Below are positions 15,113-22,270 of a stretch of 25,715 nucleotides of DNA, piece after piece. Each line of letters starts with the position of its first letter. Within the stretch, counting starts at the first letter, position 1. Made by a program: the position numbers and the translations under genes. The notes beneath the pieces are model-generated. The model saw only the letters and a list, made by a program, of their open reading frames with translations. It was not told where the DNA came from and searched no databases. This DNA is from a virus, in the IMG/VR virus record IMGVR_UViG_3300009164_000323, positions 1 through 25,715 of that record; one strand, 5' to 3'.

Positions 15113-15991
15113 TTATCGCTTGTAAGTATTCCATAAATTTCGATCCGTCTCTAATACTTCTTGGATCTTGTCATCGGGTATCAACACTGTACTGTCATTC
15201 CACGCTCTACGCTTGCGAAGCTCTACCCACGCATCTTCTCTCCATATGTCTGCTGCATCCTTACGCAGCTTGCTCATCTGATCAGGATTGAATCCCTTAG
15301 CAATGAACCAATTACCGGTAGTAATTAACATCAGAGGATTCTTAGGCATGATATCCTTGCCCAATGCATATCCTGGAACTTGAATGTGTCCTGTGATCCA
15401 GAAACACTTAGCACCTAACTGTAGTTCTACCCACGGACCGTTAGAGATGATGAAATCCAACTCGCCTGCCTTAGCACTAGCTGCGAGCTCGCTAGTCACA
15501 CGGAACTGTAACAGCTTAGCCTTGATTCCAAACTCTTTGTTGAAGGATTCGACCAATGAATTCTCTGGCATGTTGTTGGTGCCACCGATGATATGTGTCG
15601 ATCCAGGCTTGATAAAATCTTCCCACGTCTTACCGTTTGCCTTGCTGTTACAGAAATAGATAGGATTGCTGTTCGCATACAGCACGAAGTTATCCTTAGT
15701 AGTCTGTACATCGCAATCAGGCTGAATGTTAGTGTTGATCATCGTGTCTCGATACATGATCACAGGACCTGTTGAAGTGTCCCACGTGCTCTTACTGAGG
15801 CTACAGTTGTTCAATGCTCGAAAATCGATCTTGTATCCGCGCTTGTTGAGACCTTCAGCTAAGATCTGGCTCATGCCGGCACTAGTACCACCAGGACCGG
15901 GATAGATGTGCATCGGAATCTCTTGTGCGACACTATTGCCCAGCAATGCTAGTGTCATGATACCGACAGTGATCAGTCTATTGAAATTCAT
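15113..15991 (-). CDS. TctC/Bug-type periplasmic substrate-binding protein
   Basis: 292 residues. A clear signal peptide is present (basic start, hydrophobic ITVGIMTLALLGNS, cleavage near SVA-QE). YPGPGGTSAGMSQILAEGLNKRG is the TctC/Bug opening (Y-x-PGG-x(2)D/S with the following helix). IIGGTNNMPENSLVESFNKEFG and KAGELDFIISNGPWVELQ are typical mid-domain segments. The size is normal for the family (about 300). It would bind a carboxylate or similar small solute in the periplasm for the neighbouring TctA-like permease, encoded 13 nt upstream in the same transcript. The ribosome site GGAGAG precedes the ATG. The ligand cannot be predicted. Confidence 0.85.
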   Translation of the reverse strand: MNFNRLITVGIMTLALLGNSVAQEIPMHIYPGPGGTSAGMSQILAEGLNKRGYKIDFRALNNCSLSKSTWDTSTGPVIMYRDTMINTNIQPDCDVQTTKDNFVLYANSNPIYFCNSKANGKTWEDFIKPGSTHIIGGTNNMPENSLVESFNKEFGIKAKLLQFRVTSELAASAKAGELDFIISNGPWVELQLGAKCFWITGHIQVPGYALGKDIMPKNPLMLITTGNWFIAKGFNPDQMSKLRKDAADIWREDAWVELRKRRAWNDSTVLIPDDKIQEVLETDRNLWNTYKR

Positions 15992-16004
15992 ATGTGTCTC
16001 TCCA

Positions 16005-17318
16005 TCAGAAATAAAGTGTTAACATCCTAACTATAGCAGGTTCTAATCGATCTTGCAATAAGAAAACGAATATGAAAGGCATCTTATCTTGGTTGCGTAA
16101 CAGCAGTCCGATCGTTGAGAACACTGCTAACACTATGATGTAATATAGCCCCTGACCATAGCTGTATCCAATCTTGAACACGGTATAGGTGCAGATAGCA
16201 GTCAGTATCCAAGGTGTGTATCTGCCCAACTTGTATAGGTTCTTTATCACTGCACCAGCTAGGTTCCAGCTGAGAAAGAAACTGATGATGTTAGCTATGA
16301 TCAACCATGCTGCTACAGTCTCGAATATCGGCTTGACCGTGATCCAGTTTAACACATGTGCAGATGTGTTGGTTATCTCTAGCAATAGATTCTCACTAGG
16401 TTGGATAGCAATGCCGTATATCAACACTGGCAGCAACACGCTGATCCCTGCTGCATTAGTTGCAGTCTCAGCAGCAGTCGCTTGTCTCAGAGATGAATTC
16501 TTTAACCAGCGTTCGACATAGAATGCGATATATGCGCTGACGTCAATGCCCACATAGGGAATGAGTCCTGCGAAGAATCCGATCCAACTTCCTCGAATCA
16601 TCGAGAAGACATTATCCTTTATCAGTTTCAGCTTGTTGACTAGCTTCCTATTAAAATCGATAGCAGCAGAAGCTGCACCATCCAATGAATCGATGGATTT
16701 CACGATGTTTGGTATCGCATACATGCCCAGCAACACGCTGATCACAGGTAATCCGCCACTGAGCCACATATTGCCGAACGTGAGGAAATGCTCCTTGCTG
16801 TAAGGATCTATTCCTATCTTGCTGAGCGTCCACCCAGCGGGTATCATCAACAGTGTCATCCACCAACGATTATCGCTGAACACGGAACACATGATGAGTC
16901 CGATAGCACTGAATCCGATCATCACGTAGACACGGAGATAGTCAGTATTGGTTGCAATGAAATCGATGATCAGATAGCTGAGCACGAACGTGCTGATAGC
17001 GCCTACAAAATGACCAAACGCACACAGGAACAGTGCTTCCAGTTGGTTATCTTCGCGTATGATGTCGTCTCGTATCCGCAGCAATGGTATGCTGTTCGTC
17101 TCGCCTGGCAATCCTACTGCTAATGCAGTGATGCTACCGCCAAACTGACAAGCACTTACCATGGAGCAGTAGAATATCAATATCAACACTAGCGGCAGTT
17201 TCATGAGGAAAGTAAATGCCAGGATCATGAACACTGACACTCCTATTCCCGGTAGAAGTCCTGCGATGAATCCAGCGGAGACTCCTGCTAAGCAGGCTAT
17301 TAGATGTTCTATTCCCAT
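16005..17318 (-). CDS. TctA-type permease of the tripartite tricarboxylate transporter
   Basis: 437 residues with about ten to twelve hydrophobic segments. Residues near 16-30 carry AGFIAGLLPGIGVSVFM, the first signature (GLLPGIG). A second, related segment near 260 (FFAGLIPYVGIDVSAYIAF) reflects the internal duplication of TctA. TAAETATNAAGISVLLPVLIYGI is the conserved post-duplication block. It is shorter than bacterial TctA (about 500). Its start shares a base with the stop of the PP-loop gene (TGATG). TctA is the large membrane subunit; the small TctB subunit is not in this window, so either the host supplies TctB or the phage pair works without it. Confidence 0.85.
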   Translation of the reverse strand: MGIEHLIACLAGVSAGFIAGLLPGIGVSVFMILAFTFLMKLPLVLILIFYCSMVSACQFGGSITALAVGLPGETNSIPLLRIRDDIIREDNQLEALFLCAFGHFVGAISTFVLSYLIIDFIATNTDYLRVYVMIGFSAIGLIMCSVFSDNRWWMTLLMIPAGWTLSKIGIDPYSKEHFLTFGNMWLSGGLPVISVLLGMYAIPNIVKSIDSLDGAASAAIDFNRKLVNKLKLIKDNVFSMIRGSWIGFFAGLIPYVGIDVSAYIAFYVERWLKNSSLRQATAAETATNAAGISVLLPVLIYGIAIQPSENLLLEITNTSAHVLNWITVKPIFETVAAWLIIANIISFFLSWNLAGAVIKNLYKLGRYTPWILTAICTYTVFKIGYSYGQGLYYIIVLAVFSTIGLLLRNQDKMPFIFVFLLQDRLEPAIVRMLTLYF

Positions 17319-18556
17319 CAGTCGCTTTCTAATTCTTCTTCTGTATGATACCAGATGTAGTGCTTCGGACTGCTCAGTGTTGGAAAACCGCTGTGCCAGA
17401 ACGACATGCTATGAGCATACAATGGTTTGACAGTTTTGTAAAGCTCAAATATGCCTCTGGTCCAGTTCTTGAAGAATTCGGTATTGCGATCTCGGACTGA
17501 CCAATCGCTACAAGGCTTCCAGGGCGTGCTGTTGGTCAGATGCATGCCGGGAACATCCTTGATGCTCTTGAGACCATGATAAGGTCTGGGTAGGAAACGA
17601 GGACCATACAGTATCTTACCGAGCACATCTTCGTGTATCCGACTGAAGCACAATTCTTCGCTCTGTGCTAATATAGGATCTCCTGCTTGTCTTGCTTTCC
17701 GTATCATGTGCGCTTGTTTAAGCTGCATCTTGATAGTAGTAGGATCCCAATAGAACAGTTCTACCCACTGTGGAAGTCCTGGTTCTAATGCTCTAGGCAA
17801 TACATGGTCCTGATGATTCGTCTCGCCATAGCGCATGAAATACCCTATCTCATCTCGGAACACGCCGGGCTTCTCTTTGCCTATAATGTGTCCGACACGC
17901 TTTCCTTTCTCAGTCATCACTCGCCAAGGACGATGAAGCAGATCATAGTCTGTCCTGGGCAGAGCAAATGGATCGATGCTGGCAGTGTGTCTCTTCTCGA
18001 ACCATTTTGGATCCGATTCGATCATCTTCAGCAATGTATCTGTTGTATCAGCAAAAGTGATTTCGACATCGGGCCAATAGTTACCTTTGATATATTTTGC
18101 TACCGGCAGTGCTAGATTGTGGGGTTCTAAGCATTCCATATCGGTTGCTACGTTCTGTTTCTCGAACTCGGATCTAGCAGTGTTCACAGAACCTGCATGA
18201 TACCGTATGAATAGTTGATCTATCTTCAGTCCTGCTCTGATGAAAGTCTGTGCAATGTTTCCGCTGTCATCGCCACCGCTGAAATGCAAAACGAGGTAAT
18301 CATAATCGTTACGAAGCTGTCTAGCTCTTTGAGCGTACAGTTCGAATATATCTTCCTCGGGTTCTTTAGTTAGATCGACTGCAGCTAGTTCTTTCTCAAA
18401 TATGTGCCAAGTCAGTTCTTGCCCAGACTTGATGCTATCCTGGAATGCTTCTAGCTTGTTGAAATATTCTCTATCTCCAACTCGATACACACCGACCTTG
18501 TGTACGTTTGTGTTTATTATCCTGGGATCGTTGATTAATGACAAGTCAGGCTCCAC
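17318..18556 (-). CDS. PP-loop ATP pyrophosphatase-like protein
   Basis: 412 residues starting at GTG 18556, which overlaps the end of the radical SAM gene by 11 nt; no ATG fits as well. LVLHFSGGDDSGNIAQTFI contains the PP-loop SGGxDS at residues 93-98. Such loops bind ATP in N-type pyrophosphatases (asparagine synthetase, PAPS reductase, tRNA-thiolation and QueC-like enzymes), which activate a carboxylate or carbonyl as an adenylate. The rest (about 300 residues) has no family landmark I recognise. It lies between a radical SAM protein and the TctA/TctC pair, all overlapping, which suggests one pathway. QueC, TilS and MnmA are unlikely given the length and context. Confidence 0.75.
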   Translation of the reverse strand: MEPDLSLINDPRIINTNVHKVGVYRVGDREYFNKLEAFQDSIKSGQELTWHIFEKELAAVDLTKEPEEDIFELYAQRARQLRNDYDYLVLHFSGGDDSGNIAQTFIRAGLKIDQLFIRYHAGSVNTARSEFEKQNVATDMECLEPHNLALPVAKYIKGNYWPDVEITFADTTDTLLKMIESDPKWFEKRHTASIDPFALPRTDYDLLHRPWRVMTEKGKRVGHIIGKEKPGVFRDEIGYFMRYGETNHQDHVLPRALEPGLPQWVELFYWDPTTIKMQLKQAHMIRKARQAGDPILAQSEELCFSRIHEDVLGKILYGPRFLPRPYHGLKSIKDVPGMHLTNSTPWKPCSDWSVRDRNTEFFKNWTRGIFELYKTVKPLYAHSMSFWHSGFPTLSSPKHYIWYHTEEELESD

Positions 18557-19850
18557 AATGTCTCTGAAGCAATGACCAAAGATCTGGCAGAGTGGAGCGC
18601 CAATCAGTCTTTCGAGTCCTATCTAGATAATCCATCAATCTAATAAATTTGTCTATCATAACAGGATCTTCCGGCCAATCTAGCCTACCTTCGAGAAATT
18701 TGTTCAATGCTACCACTCTCGGAGAATCTACTGATCGATTAAACTCGACGATCTCTTGCTTGGCAGATCTTGGTAACGAATCTATGCTCATGTATTCGGG
18801 AGAATATATCCATCGATATACTACGTTAGGACTATTCTTGTTATTGATTCTCCAGTGTTCTATCTCTGGTACACTAAAGATGTTTGGAAGCATGTAGCAA
18901 ACGCTGGTTCCCCAGAAATATATATGGTCCTGGTTCATTACTATATCGAGGTTCTTCTCGAACGTTTCCCACTTTCCCCCATAACGTATCAGCTCGTAAC
19001 GATGACCAACATCATCCATGCTACCTGACAGTCCTACACGTTTGAAATGCTTCCATCTCTCTATCAATTTTGGATTGACTACGCTGAGGTTGCTTGCTGG
19101 CCATAGCGTTATGTTCTTAGCAACATCGTGTTCGATGAAGAAGTCTAGGACCTTATCGTGGTCCTGCATGATGAAAGGTTCGCCGCCTAATATGGCTACG
19201 TCGATTAGATCGTCCTTGATCTCGTTCAATATCTTCCAAAAGTTCTCTGATTTGACATAAGGATCGAAGTTTGCTTTTAGCTTACCGTTGTCATTCCTCG
19301 TCAGCGTCCATTTGGTAGATAGATCACCGCCGGGTCCCTTATGGAAGTCTGGACCGAAGAATCCGTTATAATCTTCATACCATAACGTGCTTTCGGCTGG
19401 GCTACAATGCAAGCAGGCGTAGTTACAGAGATTTCCAAAACGTAGATCAAGCGTCTGTATCTTGACTTTGTCTATATAACCAGTGACTGGATCAGCGGAT
19501 CTTATCAGTCTTGCTATCTCTTGATCTTCTGGAACTCTTCTCTGCAGGTTCTTCATCATGCCTGCGGGATTGGTCTTAATGTCCTTGCAGTTAACGCAGT
19601 GTTTATGCCACTTGCCCTGTAACTGATGTAATCTAATATCTTTATGTAGATCGCTGTTTAACACATCTTGTAATACAGCACCCTTGCCTATGTTATACCT
19701 GTCGCTGTTACCGAGATAACCTTGGGTAGATCTATCTTCGCACTGTTCGCGACAGACTACCATCTCTCCGGTATTCTTCGTGGATATCTCGCTCCAAGGA
19801 TAGCTACAGAATACATCCTTGATGTCCTGGTATTTAGGTTTCTTTTCCAT
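18546..19850 (-). CDS. Radical SAM protein with N-terminal twitch/SPASM-like segment (1)
   Basis: 434 residues from the ATG at 19850; an extended frame to 19985 would run through tRNA-Val and is rejected. The CxxxCxxC motif is Cys142, Cys146, Cys149 (GNLCNYACLHC). GGEP at 222-225 binds SAM. Before the core lie Cys15 (FCSYPW), Cys33 and Cys37 (VVCREQC) and Cys85/Cys88 (HCVNC), with a G-N near residue 48. This resembles the SPASM/twitch auxiliary cluster region, but placed at the N-terminus. Such enzymes modify peptides or small molecules by radical chemistry. It is the first protein gene of an operon headed by tRNA-Val 20 nt upstream; no ribosome site is seen in that gap. Confidence 0.85.
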   Translation of the reverse strand: MEKKPKYQDIKDVFCSYPWSEISTKNTGEMVVCREQCEDRSTQGYLGNSDRYNIGKGAVLQDVLNSDLHKDIRLHQLQGKWHKHCVNCKDIKTNPAGMMKNLQRRVPEDQEIARLIRSADPVTGYIDKVKIQTLDLRFGNLCNYACLHCSPAESTLWYEDYNGFFGPDFHKGPGGDLSTKWTLTRNDNGKLKANFDPYVKSENFWKILNEIKDDLIDVAILGGEPFIMQDHDKVLDFFIEHDVAKNITLWPASNLSVVNPKLIERWKHFKRVGLSGSMDDVGHRYELIRYGGKWETFEKNLDIVMNQDHIYFWGTSVCYMLPNIFSVPEIEHWRINNKNSPNVVYRWIYSPEYMSIDSLPRSAKQEIVEFNRSVDSPRVVALNKFLEGRLDWPEDPVMIDKFIRLMDYLDRTRKTDWRSTLPDLWSLLQRHCGA

Positions 19851-19870
19851 ATTGTAGTTATCTGAGAAAA

Positions 19871-19945
19871 TGGTGGGTGATGAGAGATTCGAACTCCCGA
19901 CAACTGCTGTGTAAAAGCAGGGCTCTACCGCTGAGCTAATCACCC
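19871..19945 (-). tRNA. tRNA-Val (anticodon UAC)
   Basis: A complete cloverleaf. The 7-bp acceptor is GGGTGAT with ATCACCC, the D arm is normal, the anticodon stem CTGCT/AGCAG has loop TTTACAC (UAC), and TTCGAAT is the T loop. The discriminator is A and CCA is encoded (plus-strand TGG at 19871-19873). It sits alone between two divergent radical SAM genes, 20 nt before the start of one. Its 5' end is 8 nt past the -10 box. Confidence 0.95.
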
Positions 19946-19953
19946 ATGTTATA

Positions 19954-19981
19954 ATAATAGCATATTTATCGAGCTTGTCAA
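19954..19981 (-). promoter_or_regulatory. Promoter of the tRNA-Val / radical SAM operon
   Basis: On the minus strand TTGACA (19976-19981) and TATTAT (19954-19959) are 16 nt apart. Eight bases separate the -10 box from the tRNA 5' end. A late-type GATAAATA also reads on the minus strand at 19963-19970. Confidence 0.8.
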
Positions 19982-19990
19982 TCACTTAGT

Positions 19991-19996
19991 TAAATA
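19991..19996 (+). promoter_or_regulatory. TAAATA box 5 nt before a start codon (site 3)
   Basis: TAAATA ends 5 nt before the ATG at 20002 of the second radical SAM gene, with no ribosome site. The box reads GTTAAATAC, slightly different from the other sites. Confidence 0.4.
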
Positions 19997-20001
19997 CCCG
20001 C

Positions 20002-21222
20002 ATGGAACCTTTACAGTGCAAGTTGGCTGAGCTAAGCCTAAACCTCGATATGAGCGGCCAGATGAGTTGCTGCAATCTAAACAATCTCTATCTCAAGGAT
20101 GAGCTAGGAAACACCCTTAGGTTAGATAAGGACAGCGTTCGATCTGCTTGGACCAGTCCTACACGTCGCAAGCTATTAGGAACTCTCGAGAAAGGCATAC
20201 CTCATCCTTACTGCAGAGCATGTTGGAACATGGAAGCAGTGGGCAGCAAGAGCATACGCCAGCACTATAACACGCTGTTAGCGGATGTAGAGCCTCTACC
20301 ATCCCAACCTCGCATCATGATCATCAAGCACGGCAACAAGTGCAACAGCGCATGTCGTAGCTGTAGCGCACACAGTAGCACGCTCTGGTACAAGGATGCT
20401 TATGCTATGGAAGAGACTGATGTGCCTTATAAGGTATGGCTCAAGCAATGGCGCAGCCATGAGGAGAGCTATAACGATAATCAGGATCTCAAGGAGACAC
20501 TGGCAGAGTGGAGCGAGGGCATCGTGTTCTTCGATCTGTATGGGGGGGAGCCGTTGTTGCATCCGTTGACCTACGATATCGTAGATCATGCTGTCACGTC
20601 AGGACATGCAGCAAACCAGGACATTCAGATGCATATCAACGGCACGATATGGAATGATAAGCTGGTGGAGCAGTTGAAACAATATAAATCAGTTAGCATA
20701 GGCTACAGTGTAGATGCCGTAGGCGGGCGTAACGATTATATCAGGATGGGTAGCAAGTGGGATGTAGTATTGTCTAACCTAGAACGCTGGTTAGAGGTAG
20801 CTAGGAATCATCCTAACTTCAGTGTATCCATCAAATGCACAGGCATGAGCCATAACGTGTACTACCTAGGTGAGACGTTTGATTTCTTCAGTCGCATGGA
20901 TGTTCCTATGTATTTCACTAATCGTGTGACTGATGTAGACAAGCGTGAAGCTAACATGATGTATCTTCCCGAATTTGCGAAGCAAGCAGTCATAGACAAG
21001 TTAATGTCGTACGAACCATTGCCTAAGTATAAGGATCTATGGGAAGATCAGAGAGATTGTACCATACGCTTCATCAGCAAGAAGCCTACCGATCACGACA
21101 CGTTTGTTGATAGTTTCTGGATACGCAATCGCAAGCTGGATCTAATGCGTAGGCAAGACTATGGTAAGGTATTTCCGGAATTCAATGTTATATTGGAAGA
21201 TCATTATGTTGGTGCCCAATGA
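20002..21222 (+). CDS. Radical SAM protein with N-terminal twitch/SPASM-like segment (2)
   Basis: 406 residues. Cys114, Cys118, Cys121 (GNKCNSACRSC) form the radical SAM motif and GGEP at 181-184 the SAM-binding part. N-terminal cysteines Cys23/Cys24 (GQMSCC) and Cys71/Cys74 (YCRACW) with a G-N near 37 repeat the plan of the divergent paralogue. LEKGIPHPYCRACWNMEAVG resembles the corresponding twitch part. It is divergent from the tRNA-Val operon. The last four codons and TGA 21220-21222 lie inside the antisense 3' end of tRNA-Thr, so the tRNA sequence supplies the stop. The two paralogues look substantially diverged. Substrate unknown. Confidence 0.85.
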   Translation: MEPLQCKLAELSLNLDMSGQMSCCNLNNLYLKDELGNTLRLDKDSVRSAWTSPTRRKLLGTLEKGIPHPYCRACWNMEAVGSKSIRQHYNTLLADVEPLPSQPRIMIIKHGNKCNSACRSCSAHSSTLWYKDAYAMEETDVPYKVWLKQWRSHEESYNDNQDLKETLAEWSEGIVFFDLYGGEPLLHPLTYDIVDHAVTSGHAANQDIQMHINGTIWNDKLVEQLKQYKSVSIGYSVDAVGGRNDYIRMGSKWDVVLSNLERWLEVARNHPNFSVSIKCTGMSHNVYYLGETFDFFSRMDVPMYFTNRVTDVDKREANMMYLPEFAKQAVIDKLMSYEPLPKYKDLWEDQRDCTIRFISKKPTDHDTFVDSFWIRNRKLDLMRRQDYGKVFPEFNVILEDHYVGAQ

Positions 21223-21284
21223 GGGATTCGAACCCCCGACCTACGGTTTACGAAACCGTTGCACTACCTCTGTGCTAATTGGGC
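21210..21284 (-). tRNA. tRNA-Thr (anticodon CGU)
   Basis: Acceptor GCCCAAT with ATTGGGC, anticodon stem ACGGT/ACCGT, loop TTCGTAA (CGU), T loop TTCGAAT, discriminator A, encoded CCA. No promoter fits just upstream. It is probably co-transcribed with the oxygenase gene whose stop codon it contains (TAG formed by tRNA positions 8-10). Confidence 0.95.
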
Positions 21285-21895
21285 AGGAAAGGATTAGTCT
21301 CTAGTCCTACCTGTATCGCTGTCCTGTGTCCAGGAATGTTCTCTACGCTGTGTGGAAATCTCGCATCCAGTATCACCCAAGTGTTCAACGGTATCACGAT
21401 GCTATCTGATTCTACTAGTTCGTCCTCATCGCCCCAGATCTCAGCACGTTCGAAGACTGTTCGTCCGTCCTTAGAATCCCAGAACACAGTTCTGTGATCC
21501 TCGCCGCCCGACTCTAATAGATAGATCATAGCAAATGATCTAGTCCTGTCGGTGTGTGGAGGATGCCTATGACCTGGATCAATGCTTCTATGCAGTCTCA
21601 GCGTCTCATATTTGCTCACGATATGTTCCTCAACCCACTCTATTAATCTCTGAGATAGATCGATACCAGGAATGCGTTTCAGACCGTTTGCTGTATATTC
21701 TTCCATGGTATGTTTCTTGAGATAGTTCTTCATGGATTGACTGTGCGAACTGGTCATGTATTGTTTGAACTGAGAATTATCCTCGTCTACTGCTGCTAGC
21801 GTCTCTTCGATCATGTCCTCGGGCACCTGAGGTAGATGATCCAGTATCATGTAGCGCGGGGAGATTATGGAATAATCGTGATATTGATCTGTCAT
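21275..21895 (-). CDS. 2OG-Fe(II) oxygenase-like protein (prolyl/aspartyl hydroxylase type)
   Basis: 206 residues from the ATG at 21895; AAAGG precedes it at a suitable distance, and upstream in-frame codons overlap an RNA gene. His114-x-Asp116 (PPHTDRTRS), His182 (FPHSVEN) and Arg191 (GHRTAIQ) are the iron and 2-oxoglutarate residues. The spacing between the Asp and distal His (66) fits the superfamily. It is not a close paralogue of the tandem pair at 13576-15080. The stop TAG (21275-21277) falls in tRNA-Thr, 7 nt from its 5' end. Upstream on the same strand are tRNA-Tyr and a tRNA-like element, so the gene sits in a tRNA-led transcript. Substrate unknown. Confidence 0.8.
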   Translation of the reverse strand: MTDQYHDYSIISPRYMILDHLPQVPEDMIEETLAAVDEDNSQFKQYMTSSHSQSMKNYLKKHTMEEYTANGLKRIPGIDLSQRLIEWVEEHIVSKYETLRLHRSIDPGHRHPPHTDRTRSFAMIYLLESGGEDHRTVFWDSKDGRTVFERAEIWGDEDELVESDSIVIPLNTWVILDARFPHSVENIPGHRTAIQVGLETNPFLPN

Positions 21896-21921
21896 TGAAT
21901 CTGCCTTTCGATGATACTTAG

Positions 21922-22018
21922 TGGTTGCGCTGCGGAATCGAACCGCTCTTGGCATTTTGAAACCTACTCCACCTCTCGGCGTCTCGGATTTCCTGTGCTA
22001 CCATTACACTAGACGCAA
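21922..22018 (-). tRNA. tRNA-like element with an abnormal anticodon domain
   Basis: The ends and arms of a tRNA are present: near-paired acceptor (TTGCGTC with AGCGCAA), a normal D arm (GTGTAATGGTAGCAC), a T arm GCGG-TTCGATT-CCGC, and CCA. The 47 nt between the D and T arms is about 24 nt longer than in a normal tRNA, and no 5-bp anticodon stem with a 7-nt loop forms. A hairpin CGCC-GAGA-GGTG and an outer GAAA(T)CC/GGTTTC pairing are possible. The middle also contains a second D-arm-like stretch, so the element may be a chimera of two tRNAs. The specificity cannot be assigned. It may be a pseudo-tRNA. Confidence 0.5.
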
Positions 22019-22021
22019 ACT

Positions 22022-22104
22022 TGGTGGGCCGTCCTGGAATCGAACCAGGCATGCTATAAGCGGGGGATTTACAGTCCCCGGTATCACCTTGATACTTCCG
22101 ACCC
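22022..22104 (-). tRNA. tRNA-Tyr (anticodon GUA)
   Basis: Anticodon stem GGGGA/TCCCC with loop CTGTAAA (GUA), T arm CCTGG-TTCGATT-CCAGG, acceptor GGGTCGG with ACGGCCC (one mismatch, one wobble), discriminator A, encoded CCA. An enlarged variable arm fits bacterial class II tRNA-Tyr. It is 3 nt before the tRNA-like element. Confidence 0.9.
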
Positions 22105-22119
22105 TTAACTCTCATTATC

Positions 22120-22147
22120 ATATTAACATAATTGGATGATATGTCAA
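22120..22147 (-). promoter_or_regulatory. Promoter of tRNA-Tyr
   Basis: TTGACA on the minus strand (22142-22147) with TAATAT (22120-22125) 16 nt away; a second possible -10, TATGAT, lies at 22117-22122. The -10 box is farther from the tRNA (15 nt) than in the other tRNA promoters. Confidence 0.6.
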
Positions 22148-22157
22148 CCGTTAATCT

Positions 22158-22234
22158 TGGTACCCAGTGATGGATTCGAACCAACTCCTCCAGATCCACA
22201 ATCTGGTGTGCTGAACCAACAACACTAACTGGGC
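22158..22234 (-). tRNA. tRNA-His (anticodon GUG)
   Basis: Anticodon stem CCAGA/TCTGG, loop TTGTGGA (GUG), T loop TTCGAAT, acceptor GCCCAGT/ACTGGGT (one G-T pair), encoded CCA. The base before position 1 is T and the discriminator is A, whereas His tRNAs usually have G and C there. Confidence 0.92.
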
Positions 22235-22242
22235 ATTATCTA

Positions 22243-22270
22243 ATAATAGCACAGTATCAGAATATGTCAA
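22243..22270 (-). promoter_or_regulatory. Promoter of tRNA-His inside the end of the iron permease gene
   Basis: On the minus strand TTGACA (22265-22270) and TATTAT (22243-22248) are 16 nt apart, with 8 nt to the tRNA 5' end. The -35 box is made of the last permease codons. Confidence 0.8.

Noticed and set aside
19851-19985. Longer radical SAM protein starting at 19985
   Set aside because: The extension is translated tRNA-Val and promoter sequence.
17318-21222. PP-loop protein plus radical SAM proteins as a QueC/QueE 7-deazaguanine DNA-modification set
   Set aside because: No QueD or FolE-like gene is in the window, the PP-loop protein is about twice the size of QueC, and the radical SAM proteins are over 400 residues with extra N-terminal cysteines, unlike QueE.
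21896-21955. Longer oxygenase starting at 21955
   Set aside because: The added residues come from the tRNA-like element; the ATG at 21895 has AAAGG.
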